From positions 161,254,001 through 161,318,000 of the forward strand of contig CM059582.1 in assembly GCA_030407085.1 (NCBI GenBank): a DNA stretch of 64,000 nt. Direction: 5' to 3'. This document shows positions 51,084 through 61,342 of the stretch, one piece after another. The notes below the pieces were generated by a model that saw only the letters and a list, made by a program, of their open reading frames with translations, was not told the origin of the DNA and did not search any database. This DNA is from Trichopria drosophilae. Its lineage: Eukaryota > Arthropoda > Insecta > Hymenoptera > Diapriidae. The translations under genes were made by a program, and so were the position numbers. The number at the start of each line of letters is the position of its first letter. Positions within the stretch are counted from its first letter, which is position 1.

Positions 51084-52059
51084 CACTGTGAAAATTTTTG
51101 ATGTAATTTTACAGTGAAATGGTGAAAATTAAAATACAGTAGGACCTCTTACTAACGACTGGTTTGGATCCTATCCGTCCCCTGATACCTCTTACGAACG
51201 ACTACTCGAGAGAGAAAGACTCTTCCGCCACTATCATGATTCTGACCAATAAGATGCACTCTGTGGGCAGGGCGTTGTATTTACATAGACAGACACCCGG
51301 TAGAAGGAATAAGGAGAGGTATCTTGTAGTCGTTCGTGAGAGTGATTTTCTGTCGTTGATGGGAGGTGTCGTTAGTGGGAGTGTCGTTAGTGAGAGGTTC
51401 TACTGTATCAGTGAAAATCATGGTAAATTTACAGCGTTACGGTAAAATTCTTACATTATCGATGTGATTTTACATGTGCAATGTAAATAAGACGTCAGTC
51501 GGTTATTGGTGAGAGGGCCTGACGCGTTAGAGGGAGGAGCAGGTACATAAATCCCTATGGCACAATTTACAGTGAGCTTGTAATATTTCAAAGACGATGT
51601 AAAATTACATTCTTTTAATTACATAATCGATGTAAAAATACCATGATCATTACTGGTATTTTTATTTCCACCTTTGATGTTGTAAATTTACATTTCCATT
51701 GTACATTTTATATGTTTCTGGTAAATTTACTTCTCTTTTCAGATGATTTTTACAAGAAAATTGACATGCCTGAAATTCTATATGATGAAATGAATGAAAT
51801 ATGTTTTCGAATCAATTATTTTTCAAGTATTACTTTTGTAAATAACATTAAAAAGGTTGATTAAAAATATTTTACATGAGAATTAATTACATAATGTGTA
51901 AAGTAGTATTTTATAATAAAATTACAATTTAAAGACAGTTTAAATAATAATTTCGTTCATTTGAACGTTTGATACTTCAGGCACATGACAATTGTAATTT
52001 TACTATGAGAATAATAGGAAAAACTCGGAAATGTAATTTTACTTTTATTTTTCGCAGTG
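51084..52059. mobile_element. MITE with CACTGTGAAAA ends, host of a nested MITE
   Basis: CACTGTGAAAATTTTTGATG followed by TAATTTTAC at the left is mirrored by GTAATTTTACTTTTATTTTT and CGCAGTG at the right, with a GTAC-like flank on both sides. The interior is dense in GTAAATTTAC and GTAAAATTAC phrases in both orientations. The pogo-type MITE at 51137-51405 is inserted near its left end, so the outer element is older. The 73-codon frame at 51643-51864 has no protein-like features. Confidence 0.65.
51137..51405. mobile_element. Pogo/Tigger-type MITE, 269 bp
   Basis: CAGTAGGACCTCTTACTAAC (left) is mirrored by GTTAGTGAGAGGTTCTACTG (right), with TA on each side (51135-51136 and 51406-51407). A second inverted pair lies inside (CCTCTTACGAACGACTAC against GTAGTCGTTCGTGAGAG). 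The 93-codon frame across it is explained by its higher GC content. It is similar in design to the elements at 9936 and 36656. Confidence 0.8.
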
Positions 52060-53293
52060 TACAATTAAATTTGGTATACAACACGAAATAACAATTTTTC
52101 TTTGTATTGTTTGATTTTAAAACCGATAATTAACACTTATGACTTATAATTATTCAAATCATTTTAAAAACAAAAAAGAGAAACATTAAAATATTTTGCA
52201 ATAAAGATTTAAGCATTTACAAAATACGTACACATTTAATCAAAATTTTGATTAATATGATGGTGGATTTTCTTTATTTTAAGCTGTCATTCATTGATAG
52301 TACTATAATGCACTTTGTATTTTTTTTAAGATTCTACTGGTTGGTTCATGTACAAAATTTAAAAACTCGTAGCATAACAAAAATGTTGAATTTTGTATTA
52401 CCATTAAAACATTTATTATGAAAAATACAAAAGCACCTTTAAAATCCATTCTACTTTTTAAAACTTCTCTAATACTTCTATTTACTTTAAATTTTGTAAA
52501 ATCTTAAAAATTATGACCTAACAGCTTGGCTTTACAATACGAAATTCTGTTGGGCACTAGATGTTTACTTCTTTTTTTTTATCTTATCAGAGCATTTACT
52601 GATCGTCTTTTACTTCGAATATTTTAAAACATTCATGGAAATAATATATGTAATTTTTTAAACTCTCTAACAATTCATTTCTTTCCTTTAAAGTATTAAA
52701 AAATCTGAGAATATTTATATAGAATTAAATTAAAATTGCAACATGTTTTTTGCCGTTACTTTGAACCGAGAATATTTATTTTCATCCATTTTCAATAGAT
52801 AAAATCTCTTTCAATCGTCTAATAATAAATTAATTTTCTAAATATACAGACTACTTAATTAAGTAGCGCTCTCTCACCACAAACGGGGACCAAAAAATTA
52901 ATTAATGAAACCGAAAAAATGTCCAAAAAGGAATTTCTTGTTTATTTAAATATATATATGATTTAGATAACTTTTATCAACATTACTTTTCAATTTTATT
53001 TTCTTTCATTCAGATTTTGCCTCAGTATCTCAAAATACGTACTAATGTTTGTAAAATAAATTTTCTAAAAAGTTTTAGTAAATCTTTTACGATGTGTAAA
53101 CAAACCCTGCTGAAATATATCTGAAACCTTATCTTTCATCGACTAGAATTACTTGAAATATTTGTGGAGTGTAAATTGAAGTGTTACCTACAATTAAAGT
53201 TTCGTGTAAACATGGAGAGTTTGAGTTTTTAATTTCTTGGAGGAAAGAGCGCTCCGTGCATCCTCTGACAGCTATGATTGCCACGTCTCTGTG

Positions 53294-53318
53294 TATATAA
53301 GCAAAGTGCTCGCATCAG
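53294..53318 (+). promoter_or_regulatory. ps: Possible internal TATA promoter before exon 2
   Basis: TATATAAG (53294-53301) is followed about 20 bases later by CGCATCAGCACC, an initiator-like sequence. The stretch 53230-53330 is also GC-richer than the intron around it. A transcript from here would reach exon 2 within about 370 bases. From the ATG at 53517, the frame is open into KH1 without a stop. The spacing is slightly short for a classical TATA-Inr pair. Confidence 0.3.
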
Positions 53319-53685
53319 CACCTGTTTTCGAATTTGACGTTCTCACATATGTATATTTATATACATAACTGTTATCTGCATGCGTGGGCGTCTCAATAGT
53401 ATGTACCTAAAAGTAGGAAAGAGGAAGCAGGAAGGGACTCCAGTAAGTGGGAGTCGACAGGGATTCAAATTAAAAATGTTACAATTTGCCACGATGTAGG
53501 GTCATGGGTCAAGGTCATGCTACTGCGTCTAATGCTTGTGCAATTGTCAAACAGCTGTTTACTTCCGTTGACCCAGTTTCTGTTAACCACTTTCAATTCA
53601 CAACTCCCTGGTGCTCTGCACTTGCTTACGTCTTCTGTCAACAACGGAGGTAGCAATTTCTTATGTGTTTTCTTTTGTTTTATAG

Positions 53686-53832
53686 GAGGAGATGGCACAT
53701 ACTACCTCAAAGTATTGGTCCCAGGTGTGGCTGCTGGTGCCATCATTGGCAAAGGAGGCGAGACCATCGCTCAACTCCAGAAAGACACGGGAGCCAGGGT
53801 AAAAATGTCCAAATCACATGATTTCTATCCAG
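53686..53832 (+). CDS. ps: pasilla coding exon 2: first part of KH1
   Basis: The acceptor TTGTTTTATAG precedes GAGGAGATGGC, completing the split glycine from exon 1. It encodes residues 40-88, starting [14 protein letters not shown] and including the KH1 GxxG loop GKGG at 61-64. That loop contacts the RNA backbone in KH domains. The exon ends at FYP plus one base of the next glycine codon, before donor GTAAAATG. High conservation and the exact frame match with exons 1 and 3 make this secure. Confidence 0.95.
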
Positions 53833-53912
53833 GTAAAATGAAGCCGTCAATACAAATTAATCTATTTGGATTTAGAGGACTCGTATGTAATATTCTTGAC
53901 ATTGTTTTTCAG
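53833..53912 (+). other. ps: Intron 2 of pasilla, 80 bp
   Basis: The donor is CAG/GTAAAATG and the acceptor ATTGTTTTTCAG. It is by far the shortest intron of the gene. Reading through it keeps the frame only to a stop at 53934-53936 (shortly after the exon 3 boundary, in another phase), so retention would truncate KH1. Confidence 0.9.
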
Positions 53913-54070
53913 GAACGACAGAAAGAGTCTGCTTAATAACTGGCAGCGTCGAGGCTATAATGGCTGTAATGGACTTCATCTGCGATAAGATTCGTGAGAA
54001 ACCAGACCTAACGTCAAAGACGACAGTTGACTTTGATTCTGGCAAAGCAACAGCTGAAAGGGACAAGCAG
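53913..54070 (+). CDS. ps: pasilla coding exon 3: end of KH1 and linker
   Basis: This encodes residues 89-141. The first part completes KH1 ([19 protein letters not shown], then the C-terminal helix to about residue 119). The rest is a short acidic/basic linker ending ERDKQ. The exon ends in phase 0 before GTGAGTAAA, a strong donor. In vertebrate NOVA genes an alternative exon lies between KH1 and KH2; no clear equivalent was found in intron 3 here. Confidence 0.95.
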
Positions 54071-56502
54071 GTGAGTAAAATTAAACCCTATAAATTAGAA
54101 AGTTCGAAAATAGTGCGAGGTTGGATGCCTTATACGTGCGGCAAGGCTTACATAAGCCAGAATTTTCTAAATATCCGTATCAGATGTCTAATTCTGTCGT
54201 GTTGTGATCAGAGCACTTTTCCTCTCAGATGGCTTGCACACATTGAAAGTGACATAATTGTTAGTGTGCAGCTCGTGCTTGTTAGCAATGACCCAGTTAG
54301 ACGCTTGTATGGCTAATGATCTGAGTCACTTGCAATAACGTTGCAATGTCGAATGTTTGAGTTTTTTTCCGAGTGCAACCATACAGAAAAAGCTGCTCCT
54401 TTTTCGATGCCTCTTTGTTAATGCGCAGCCCTGACCTTACAGTTGGGTTTTTAACTGCCGACATTAATTTGTCTGGGAAATGCGAAGAATTTAATTTTTT
54501 TATAGTTTATACATAAATGGAATTTCATTGAACTTATTCATACTTGCTTGTTATGTACATTTGTGTAATTAATGAAATTTACTGACATTTCCCTCTTAAG
54601 TTATTATTTCAGAATAAATTATTCGTTATTGGTTATGCATTGTTTTGTTATTGTAATTTAAAGTGAAATACATATTCATAAAACCTGTTACATAGTTTGA
54701 AGTAATCATTTTTATAAATTACTGGAAGTATTTTGTTTATATGAATTAAAAATTATTGTGATTTGAAAATAAAACCTTAATATTTTAATAAAAAATCATA
54801 TTTTAAAAATTTGTTATTACTTAGATGTATACAAGTTATTCGGATTAAAAATCATTAAGTACAGTTCCGACATAATGCATGACGCATATGCACATTTTCA
54901 CAATTATCATACTTTCAATGACATAGAATAACATGTTTGTGCTGCTTTTTCAATCATTTTCTGCAGGATATTTTTGTTGCGTCAATGTATCTCTTTCATA
55001 TTTCTTAACAATCCAATTCAAATTGTACAAAGCATTAGATTACGTTAGATTGTTTCGTGCCGATAATAATTCACAATTATTACAATATTGAATTTAATAA
55101 AATAAACTAAATATATGGGAATATCTCTGAAACTTTTTATTTTTGTGATGATGGGTGGTTTATGACCTTTCCCGTAATATATATTATACAGTGGCTGCAT
55201 AGAACATTAGTAAATATGTTTAAATAGAGGAAGATGTTAATTTAAACTCGGTTGCATGTCATTTTCAAGTACAAAAAGTGACAAATCCTCTAAATTTTGC
55301 TAATGTAGCAGTGATGATATCAATTTTGTTTTATATTTTATTACTGTAACTTTTTTAACATTATCGATAACGACTTTAATTTTTTTTACAGCATCACTAG
55401 TAACCTAAAAAAACAAAAATGGAAAACGCATTTTTAGAAAATTCATCCTGAATGATTATTTATGCAACAACTTTTTAAACATTTCATTTAACTAAAAACG
55501 TTGAAGGTAGGTTTATTCTACACGAAAAATGTGCTCCTTCAGAAACAGTTTTTATAGCATTTTGAATTTTAAAATTAAAAGCGCCACTCGTTAAAAAAAT
55601 ATACTTTTCGACCAGACACACTTTGTTATCAACTTCAAATGATATTCTAGCCATTGCCAATGGTTATTTACACCATAACAATTATGTATACAATTTGTTC
55701 TATGCATAAATTCATATTTAGGGTTGTCAACAGTGATATTAAATTTTTAACAATATTTTGCATGTAATTAGTAACTATAAATCGGGCGTTTACTGTTTAA
55801 AAATATTTGTAAACATACATTATCTTAATAACGTGTATGCGGAAGAGAGAGAGAGTTACAACTTAGCAATAAATAGAGAAAGACGTTTGCGCAGAAAACT
55901 CGATAAATTAAAATCAGTCATTGATGAAAAGAATCGAAACATAAAGTTTTGGCAAAATAAATATTATAGATTACTCGATAAACAAAATAAGAAAGAAGAT
56001 GGCATGGAGATAATGAACAATGTTAAAAGAATTGAAAATGCAGGAAAATTGGCTGTCGGAAGTAGATTAATTCAAGACGAGGTACAAAACAAACAATTGT
56101 TGCATCGAAAAAATCAATTATTTACTTACAATAAAAAAAATTGTTATTGTGTTACATGAATAAAATTAGTTTCGTTAAAATTGTACAACTACCGTTCTTT
56201 ATTACATACCAAACTTAAAAATGTGTGCCTTGCTCTTTTTTACATTCTTTTATATGCTATGGATCAAGAAAAAAGTTTAAAAATATTTTAAATTTCGTAT
56301 TATTACTTTTTATCAATTAACATTAAAAAAAATGAGTGGCACAGCATTTTTCTTACTATTTAGACGCATATAAACGTAAAAAAAAAAAAGTTTGGTTAGT
56401 GTGCCTTAAAAATTTATTTTTATTTTTTCTGAAGTGAAAAAAGAAAAGTTTCAGAGATATGCCCATATAATACATTTATTATTTTATTATATTCTGTTAC
56501 AG
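54071..56502 (+). other. ps: Intron 3 of pasilla, about 2.4 kb
   Basis: The donor is CAG/GTGAGT and the acceptor TTCTGTTACAG. The first 230 bases are relatively GC-rich and stay open in the exon 3 frame to 54316, which looks like chance. Apart from the coiled-coil ORF at 55841-56159, the intron is AT-rich with nothing recognised. Confidence 0.85.
55841..56159 (+). pseudogene. Coiled-coil ORF, THAP/P-element-like fragment
   Basis: Within intron 3, a frame open from before 55758 encodes a highly charged segment (EERESYNLAINRERRLRRKL, then KSVIDEKNRNIKFW and KYYRLLDKQNKKEDG) before a TGA stop. The run of basic and leucine positions looks like a coiled coil. Such a segment following an SY-type motif resembles the region after the THAP domain in THAP proteins and P-element-like transposases. 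No THAP zinc ligands or transposase domain remain. It is either a relic of a transposon or an unannotated alternative exon; I favour the relic. Confidence 0.4.
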
Positions 56503-56854
56503 GTAAAAATTTTAGTGCCGAACAGCACAGCTGGAATGATTATAGGAAAGGCAGGAAATTATATTAAACAAATTAAAGAAGAATCAGGATCATACGTTCA
56601 AATTAGCCAAAAAGCTAAAGATGTGTCCCTCCAAGAACGATGCATCACAGTCATCGGAGAAAAGGACAACAATCGCAATGCCTTGCTAATGATTATAGCG
56701 AAGGTTGCCGATGATCCTCAAAGCGGAACCTGCTTGAACGTCAGTTACGCAGATGTAAGTGGTCCGGTTGCCAATTACAATCCGACCGGGAGTCCTTACG
56801 CCCAGCCTCCCGCAGCAACTCCAACGTATACTTCCACTGCCGGTATCAATACAG
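56503..56854 (+). CDS. ps: pasilla coding exon 4: KH2 and linker
   Basis: This encodes residues 142-258. KH2 starts right at the exon boundary (VKILVPNSTAGMIIGKAGNY) and runs to about residue 212. Its GxxG loop is GKAG at 156-159, still a valid GxxG although NOVA KH2 domains usually have GKGG. The rest (SGTCLNVSYADVSGPVANYN and a Pro/Thr-rich stretch) begins the long linker. The exon ends AATACAG before GTAAGA, in phase 1. Confidence 0.95.
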
Positions 56855-57906
56855 GTAAGACACCTTTAATATTATTTTTTTTGCGCTTCGTCAAAACGTA
56901 GTTATCGATTTCGCGCACGCATAACTAGATGTGTCAAGCGGCCACACGTTATTGACGCGGAAAATCAATAATATGGAACTACGAAGGATATTTTACTGAA
57001 AAATTAACCGAGGTTTAACAAATGTCACAATTGCTAAGGAGATTAGTTGCGTATTATAATTACAAACTTTCCCATGCTATTGGTTTTTAATTTATCAAAA
57101 TCTTAGAGTATGATTGTGCAGAGTAGTTTACATAATTAATTGTATGGAAGAAAAGAGTGGATTTCTGCACAGATTAGTTTTAAACTCGGTGTATTGAGTA
57201 AGACCAATTATGTGTAATGAATTATTCATTAGCAATTAATTGAAACACATGCAGGATGTTTTAATTCTCAACTCCATTTACTTTCATGTTGTTTTGGATA
57301 TTAGTCCACATTTATTTTTGTTTTAATGTAGGTAACAGGAGAGCTTACAGAATATAAACAATTTGTTCAAAATTGTATCATTGTCTGAATTGTTAAACAT
57401 GAAATAGACACTGAACAATCAAAAGTTTTATAATTTTTTATATATATCATTAAAACACGAATCAATTATTAAATTTTATTCTTTATTGTGTTTATTCGAA
57501 GTAAGGGAATTGTTAAAGAAATTAATTTCTAAATTAAAATGTGTTTTTAAACATTTTATAATTCTTTCGATACTGATTCGCTGTAATATATTCAAATTTT
57601 ATTAAGTTCATTTAAAGTCTGAGTATATAAAAAATATTCAGGGAGATGTATCAGCGAGTAATACAGATTACATTTTTTATTAAGATATATATAAGATGTT
57701 TCTTGATTAACAATTTTAATTTGTAAAACCATTTGCTTCGAAAATATTATATAAAATCGGTTTTAATAATAAACAAAATTTCTTAAAGTAAGGACAAGTT
57801 CAGTGTCGTTTATAACGATATTTATTTTACTACTAACGTAAAATATGTTTAGCAACTTTTGTGCATTTGTCTGAAGTGAGATTAATGCTTTGAAGTAATC
57901 GATTAA

Positions 57907-59387
57907 CCCTTTGAGTCACACATTTTCCTTTTATCGAATTTAGCTGAAATTTGTTACTAAATTCGTGGTTACTTTTACCAAATTCAAAATGGCGAATCCA
58001 ATATGGCGGACAAAGATTTTAGATTTCAGTTACAACAAATAAACAAAGTCCGTCTCCTTCAGTTTTTTGAAAAATTCACAAATATTTGACTGATAAATTA
58101 CTAATCGATAGGACTCAGAGATAGACAAATCATAAAATTTGAAGTAAATTAGACATTATTTTTTTAGGTGGACATTTAACGTGAAGTTAATTGTATACAA
58201 TTATTTATAATAGGTTACAATTATATAAATTATATGTAATTATATTTATGAATATATCGATATATATTTGTTCCGCCATATTGGATCCGCTATTTTGAAT
58301 TCGGTAAGTCTAACATCAGATTCGTAATCAGCGACCCCAGAAACATTGCCACACTAAATTTTAAGTAATTTGCTTTAAAAACATCGTCAATAATGAATTT
58401 TTCCGAAAAAAAATTGTTGCCATCGAAGTTTCGAAAAAAAATCACTTTTTTTGCAATAACTCGGTTCTTTTTAAAGTTATGTTAACCAGTCAAAGTTTAT
58501 ATTAAAGTTATTTTTTAGCTCTACAATTCACCTCTTATGCTCTTTGACCTACATTCAATATTTCTCTTGTTATAGCGATAAAAAGGTGAAGAATGCCAAT
58601 TTTTGCGATTTTTCTCGTCCAACTTTTTTCACTGAACAGCTAACGAAATATCACAATAAAGAAGTTGTAGGCCATCAAAAAAAGAACAATTTGATCCATA
58701 ATCGGAAGCGATTCGATAAAATTTAAACCCACACTGAGTATTTTAAAGTCGCAGAATTGACGAAAAACGTCTTGTTATTCGCAAAACTCGTTTTTCGCCA
58801 ATTCCATGACTTTAAAGGGTCCTCGTGGTTTCAATTTTTGTCGAATCACATCGTATGAAGGGTTAAATTATTCGTTTTTTCAAGGCCTACATCTTTTTCC
58901 TGTGTGACATTTCGTTAGCTGTTTAGCGAAAAAAGTTAGATGCGAAAAAACGCAAAAATCGTCATTTTTCCCCCTTTTTTGGCTATAGCAAGAGAAATAT
59001 TTATGGCAGGTCAAAGAGCCACGGAGATGAATTGTAGAGCTTGAAAATATCTTCAATATGGAGTTTTACTAGTTAACATAACCTCTAAAAAAACGAGTTA
59101 TTGCAAAAATGGTGATTTTTTTTCGAAACTTCTAAGCCTCAGATCCAATTTTGGAAAAGGAACTTCCGGTTCAGTTTTTCATCATTTATTATCATAGGTG
59201 GCGTTACACGGCGTATAGCCTAAACAATAAACAATGATGGCTTCTTTGTAATTTTTATATGTTCCTTCATCACTATAGTAACGGATAAAATCAAAAAGAC
59301 CAATCTAAATGTATTAACCAGAATGGAAATAGTCAAAATTCCAAGAAATCAATGTGGTAACGTGGGTTACCACCATGACTCAAAGGG
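57907..59387. mobile_element. TTAA-flanked element with internal palindrome, 1.48 kb
   Basis: TTAA (57903-57906 and 59388-59391) flanks matched tips CCCTTTGAGTCA and TGACTCAAAGGG. Inside lie an inverted pair of the ATTGGATCC/GCCATTTT box (57988 and 58276) and a strong palindrome at about 58418-59140, centred near 58778 (GTTTCGAAAAAAAATCAC against GATTTTTTTTCGAAAC; TTGTTATAGCGA against GGCTATAGCAA). That palindrome is a diverged relative of the inner part of the 39914-41460 element. No transposase is present. It is probably a piggyBac-type MITE, perhaps composite. Confidence 0.75.
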
Positions 59388-59791
59388 TTAAAGATGAATA
59401 TTCTAACATTTTCTTTCGAGCCTGCGTCGCTGATTCATTTCCAGACATTTATTTTCAAAGACTCAATTATAGCTGATTTCTGCAATATTCAACGCTTGCT
59501 TGATTACGTGTGGCGGCAATTATAATAATTCGCCAGAAATGGAAAATGTTAATTTCAAGAATTGCCTGTAAGTTAAGAAACGTTTAGATAATCGATTTCA
59601 AGTGGAATCTCCAATAATATTGCGTAACGATGAATCTGCAGATGCGTGAGCGTGTGTTGTGTTTTTTACGTAATTCCGATAAAACAGTGTAACTCTTGTA
59701 AAAGATTTCCGAAGTTCCGCGGTGGCGTCGATAAAAATCTCATGCGCCTCATTATCGACTGTTCATACTTATAAATGTAGACCTCGCTTAA

Positions 59792-61080
59792 CCCATTAAC
59801 GCTCAGGCGGACGGATTTTTAGTATCAGTTTGAACATCGATAATTTGTATAGAAATGCCTTTAGAAAATTTTGAGCTCCACTGTTTCTAACGTAAAATTG
59901 TACGCTTTTTCAGAATCTTTCAATAAAATTTCGATAAAATGAACCACAAAAAAGTTATTTATACACGTTTGTCTGTTAAAAAACATGGTTTTTTACATTT
60001 TGTTTTTCATTAAAATATCACTTTCACCGCGAAATTACGTTCGGAAACATATCTAAGTTGAAAATATCGCGTCCATGGATCCCCAGAATTAAAATGTACT
60101 CTATCAGAATTCATAATTCAAGGTGGCAGTTTTGAAAATGGCTCCGAGAAGCTCAAAATTCTTTTTAAAACTTAACCATTTTTTCTCTTAAAAACTGTAG
60201 ACTTTAGAGAACATTTTCTAAGAACAACAATGCTTAGGAATGAGTCAAAGAATTCACTCAAATTTTATCAGCTTGCAATAATACACTGCTTGATTTTTCA
60301 AACATTCAAAAAATCGAAATTTTGAAAAAAAATCATTTAAAAAATCTGAAAAAATTTGAGTAGCTTCTTTAAATAGTTCTAAAATATTTTTGATCTAAGG
60401 AAATTTTCTGTAAAGTCTATAGTTTTCATGAAAATAAATTATTAAACTTTTCTATATTTCAAGACCAATAGTTTATTTTCTTGGAAACTGTAAGCTTTAG
60501 AGAAAATGTTCTTAGAATAAAATATGTAAAGACCCTACTCAAATTTTTAAAATAACTTTTTTCAAAATTTCAATTTTTGGAATTTTTGAAAAATCAACCA
60601 GTGTATTATAGCATGCTGATAAAATTTGAAAGTATTCTTTGACTCATTCCAAAGCATTGTTGTTCTTAGAAAATTTCTCTAAAGTCTATAGTTTTTAAGA
60701 AAAAGTTGTAAAAAGAATTTTGAGCTCCTAGGCGCCATTTTGAAAACTGCCATCTTGAATTATGAATTCAGATATGGTACATTTTAATCCTGGGGGTCCA
60801 TGGACGCGATATTTTCAATTTAGATATGTTTCCCAACGTAATTTCGAGGTGAAAGTGATGTTTTTATGAAAAATAAAATGTAAAAAACCACGTATTTTAA
60901 CAGAAAAACGTGTATAACTTTTTTGCCGTTCATTTTATCGAAATTTTATTGAAAGATTCTGAAAGAGCATACAATTTTAGGTCAGAAACAGTGGAACTCA
61001 AATTTTTCTAAAGGCAATTATATACAAATGATCTATGTTCAAACTAATGCTGAAAATTCGCCAGTCTGAGCGTTAATGGG
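59792..61080. mobile_element. TTAA-flanked near-perfect palindrome, 1.29 kb
   Basis: TTAA (59788-59791 and 61081-61084) flanks tips CCCATTAACGCTCAGG and CAGTCTGAGCGTTAATGGG. The two halves are inverted copies throughout: AAAATTTCGATAAAATGAAC against GTTCATTTTATCGAAATTTT, CGCGTCCATGGATCCCC against GGGGTCCATGGACGCG, and GAGTCAAAGAATTC against GAATACTTTC-type partners. The centre lies near 60440-60455. It is in ps intron 4, so the pre-mRNA would contain a hairpin of over 600 base pairs. There is no coding capacity; TTAA and CCC tips suggest a piggyBac-type origin. Confidence 0.85.
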
Positions 61081-61342
61081 TTAATAGCAAATAAATGCAA
61101 AGCGTATATTTCTCGCGGCGCATAAACCGTAATCCTTAGCTGCATCTCTGAACGTAACACGCGTATATATGTATGTACGTAACATTAGCGTATTGCCAGC
61201 AGAGAAACCGGTTTTCCAGTAATCGGGAACACGCGAGATCGATTCGAATCTTCGATTTCGTTGAGCAACTAGGCAAATGTACGCATGCGTGATAAATGAA
61301 TAAAAAGAGATGTGTTTTAATGTTGTTTTGTTGGAATTGCAG

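Larger units (their letters stand above)
38608..53685 (+). other. ps: Intron 1 of pasilla, about 15.1 kb, repeat-filled
   Basis: The donor is GTAATTT and the acceptor is TTGTTTTATAG. No coding exon of the gene was found inside. Listed separately are a MITE (39180), a dispersed repeat (39680), the palindromic element (39914), a MITE (42305), LINE tails (41755, 42757), a long inverted repeat (43141-43845), a tandem array (44167), the telomere-like tract (47515), the hammerhead-containing element (49748) and nested MITEs (51084). The stretches between them, mainly 45.3-47.3 and 47.9-49.6 kb, are AT-rich and show nothing recognisable. ATCATCATCATCAT at about 48840-48855 is a possible Nova-type TCAT cluster. 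Confidence 0.85.
56855..61342 (+). other. ps: Intron 4 of pasilla, about 4.5 kb
   Basis: The donor is CAG/GTAAGA and the acceptor TTGGAATTGCAG. More than 60 per cent of the intron is taken by two TTAA-flanked elements (57907-59387 and 59792-61080) separated by about 400 bases. The first kilobase is AT-rich with no features. No additional coding exon was recognised. Confidence 0.85.

Noticed and set aside
51164..51445. 93-codon plus-strand frame
   Set aside because: It starts inside and mostly coincides with the MITE 51137-51405; its translation mirrors the repeat words.
53517..53685. Treating the 5' extension of exon 2 as established coding sequence
   Set aside because: The frame is open but its translation is hydrophobic and unlike Pasilla N-termini, and a good acceptor at 53685 joins exon 1 in phase. 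It is kept only as a finding about a possible alternative start.
54071..54316. Extension of exon 3 past its donor
   Set aside because: The GTGAGT donor is strong and exon 4 continues KH2 in phase; the read-through sequence has no domain character.
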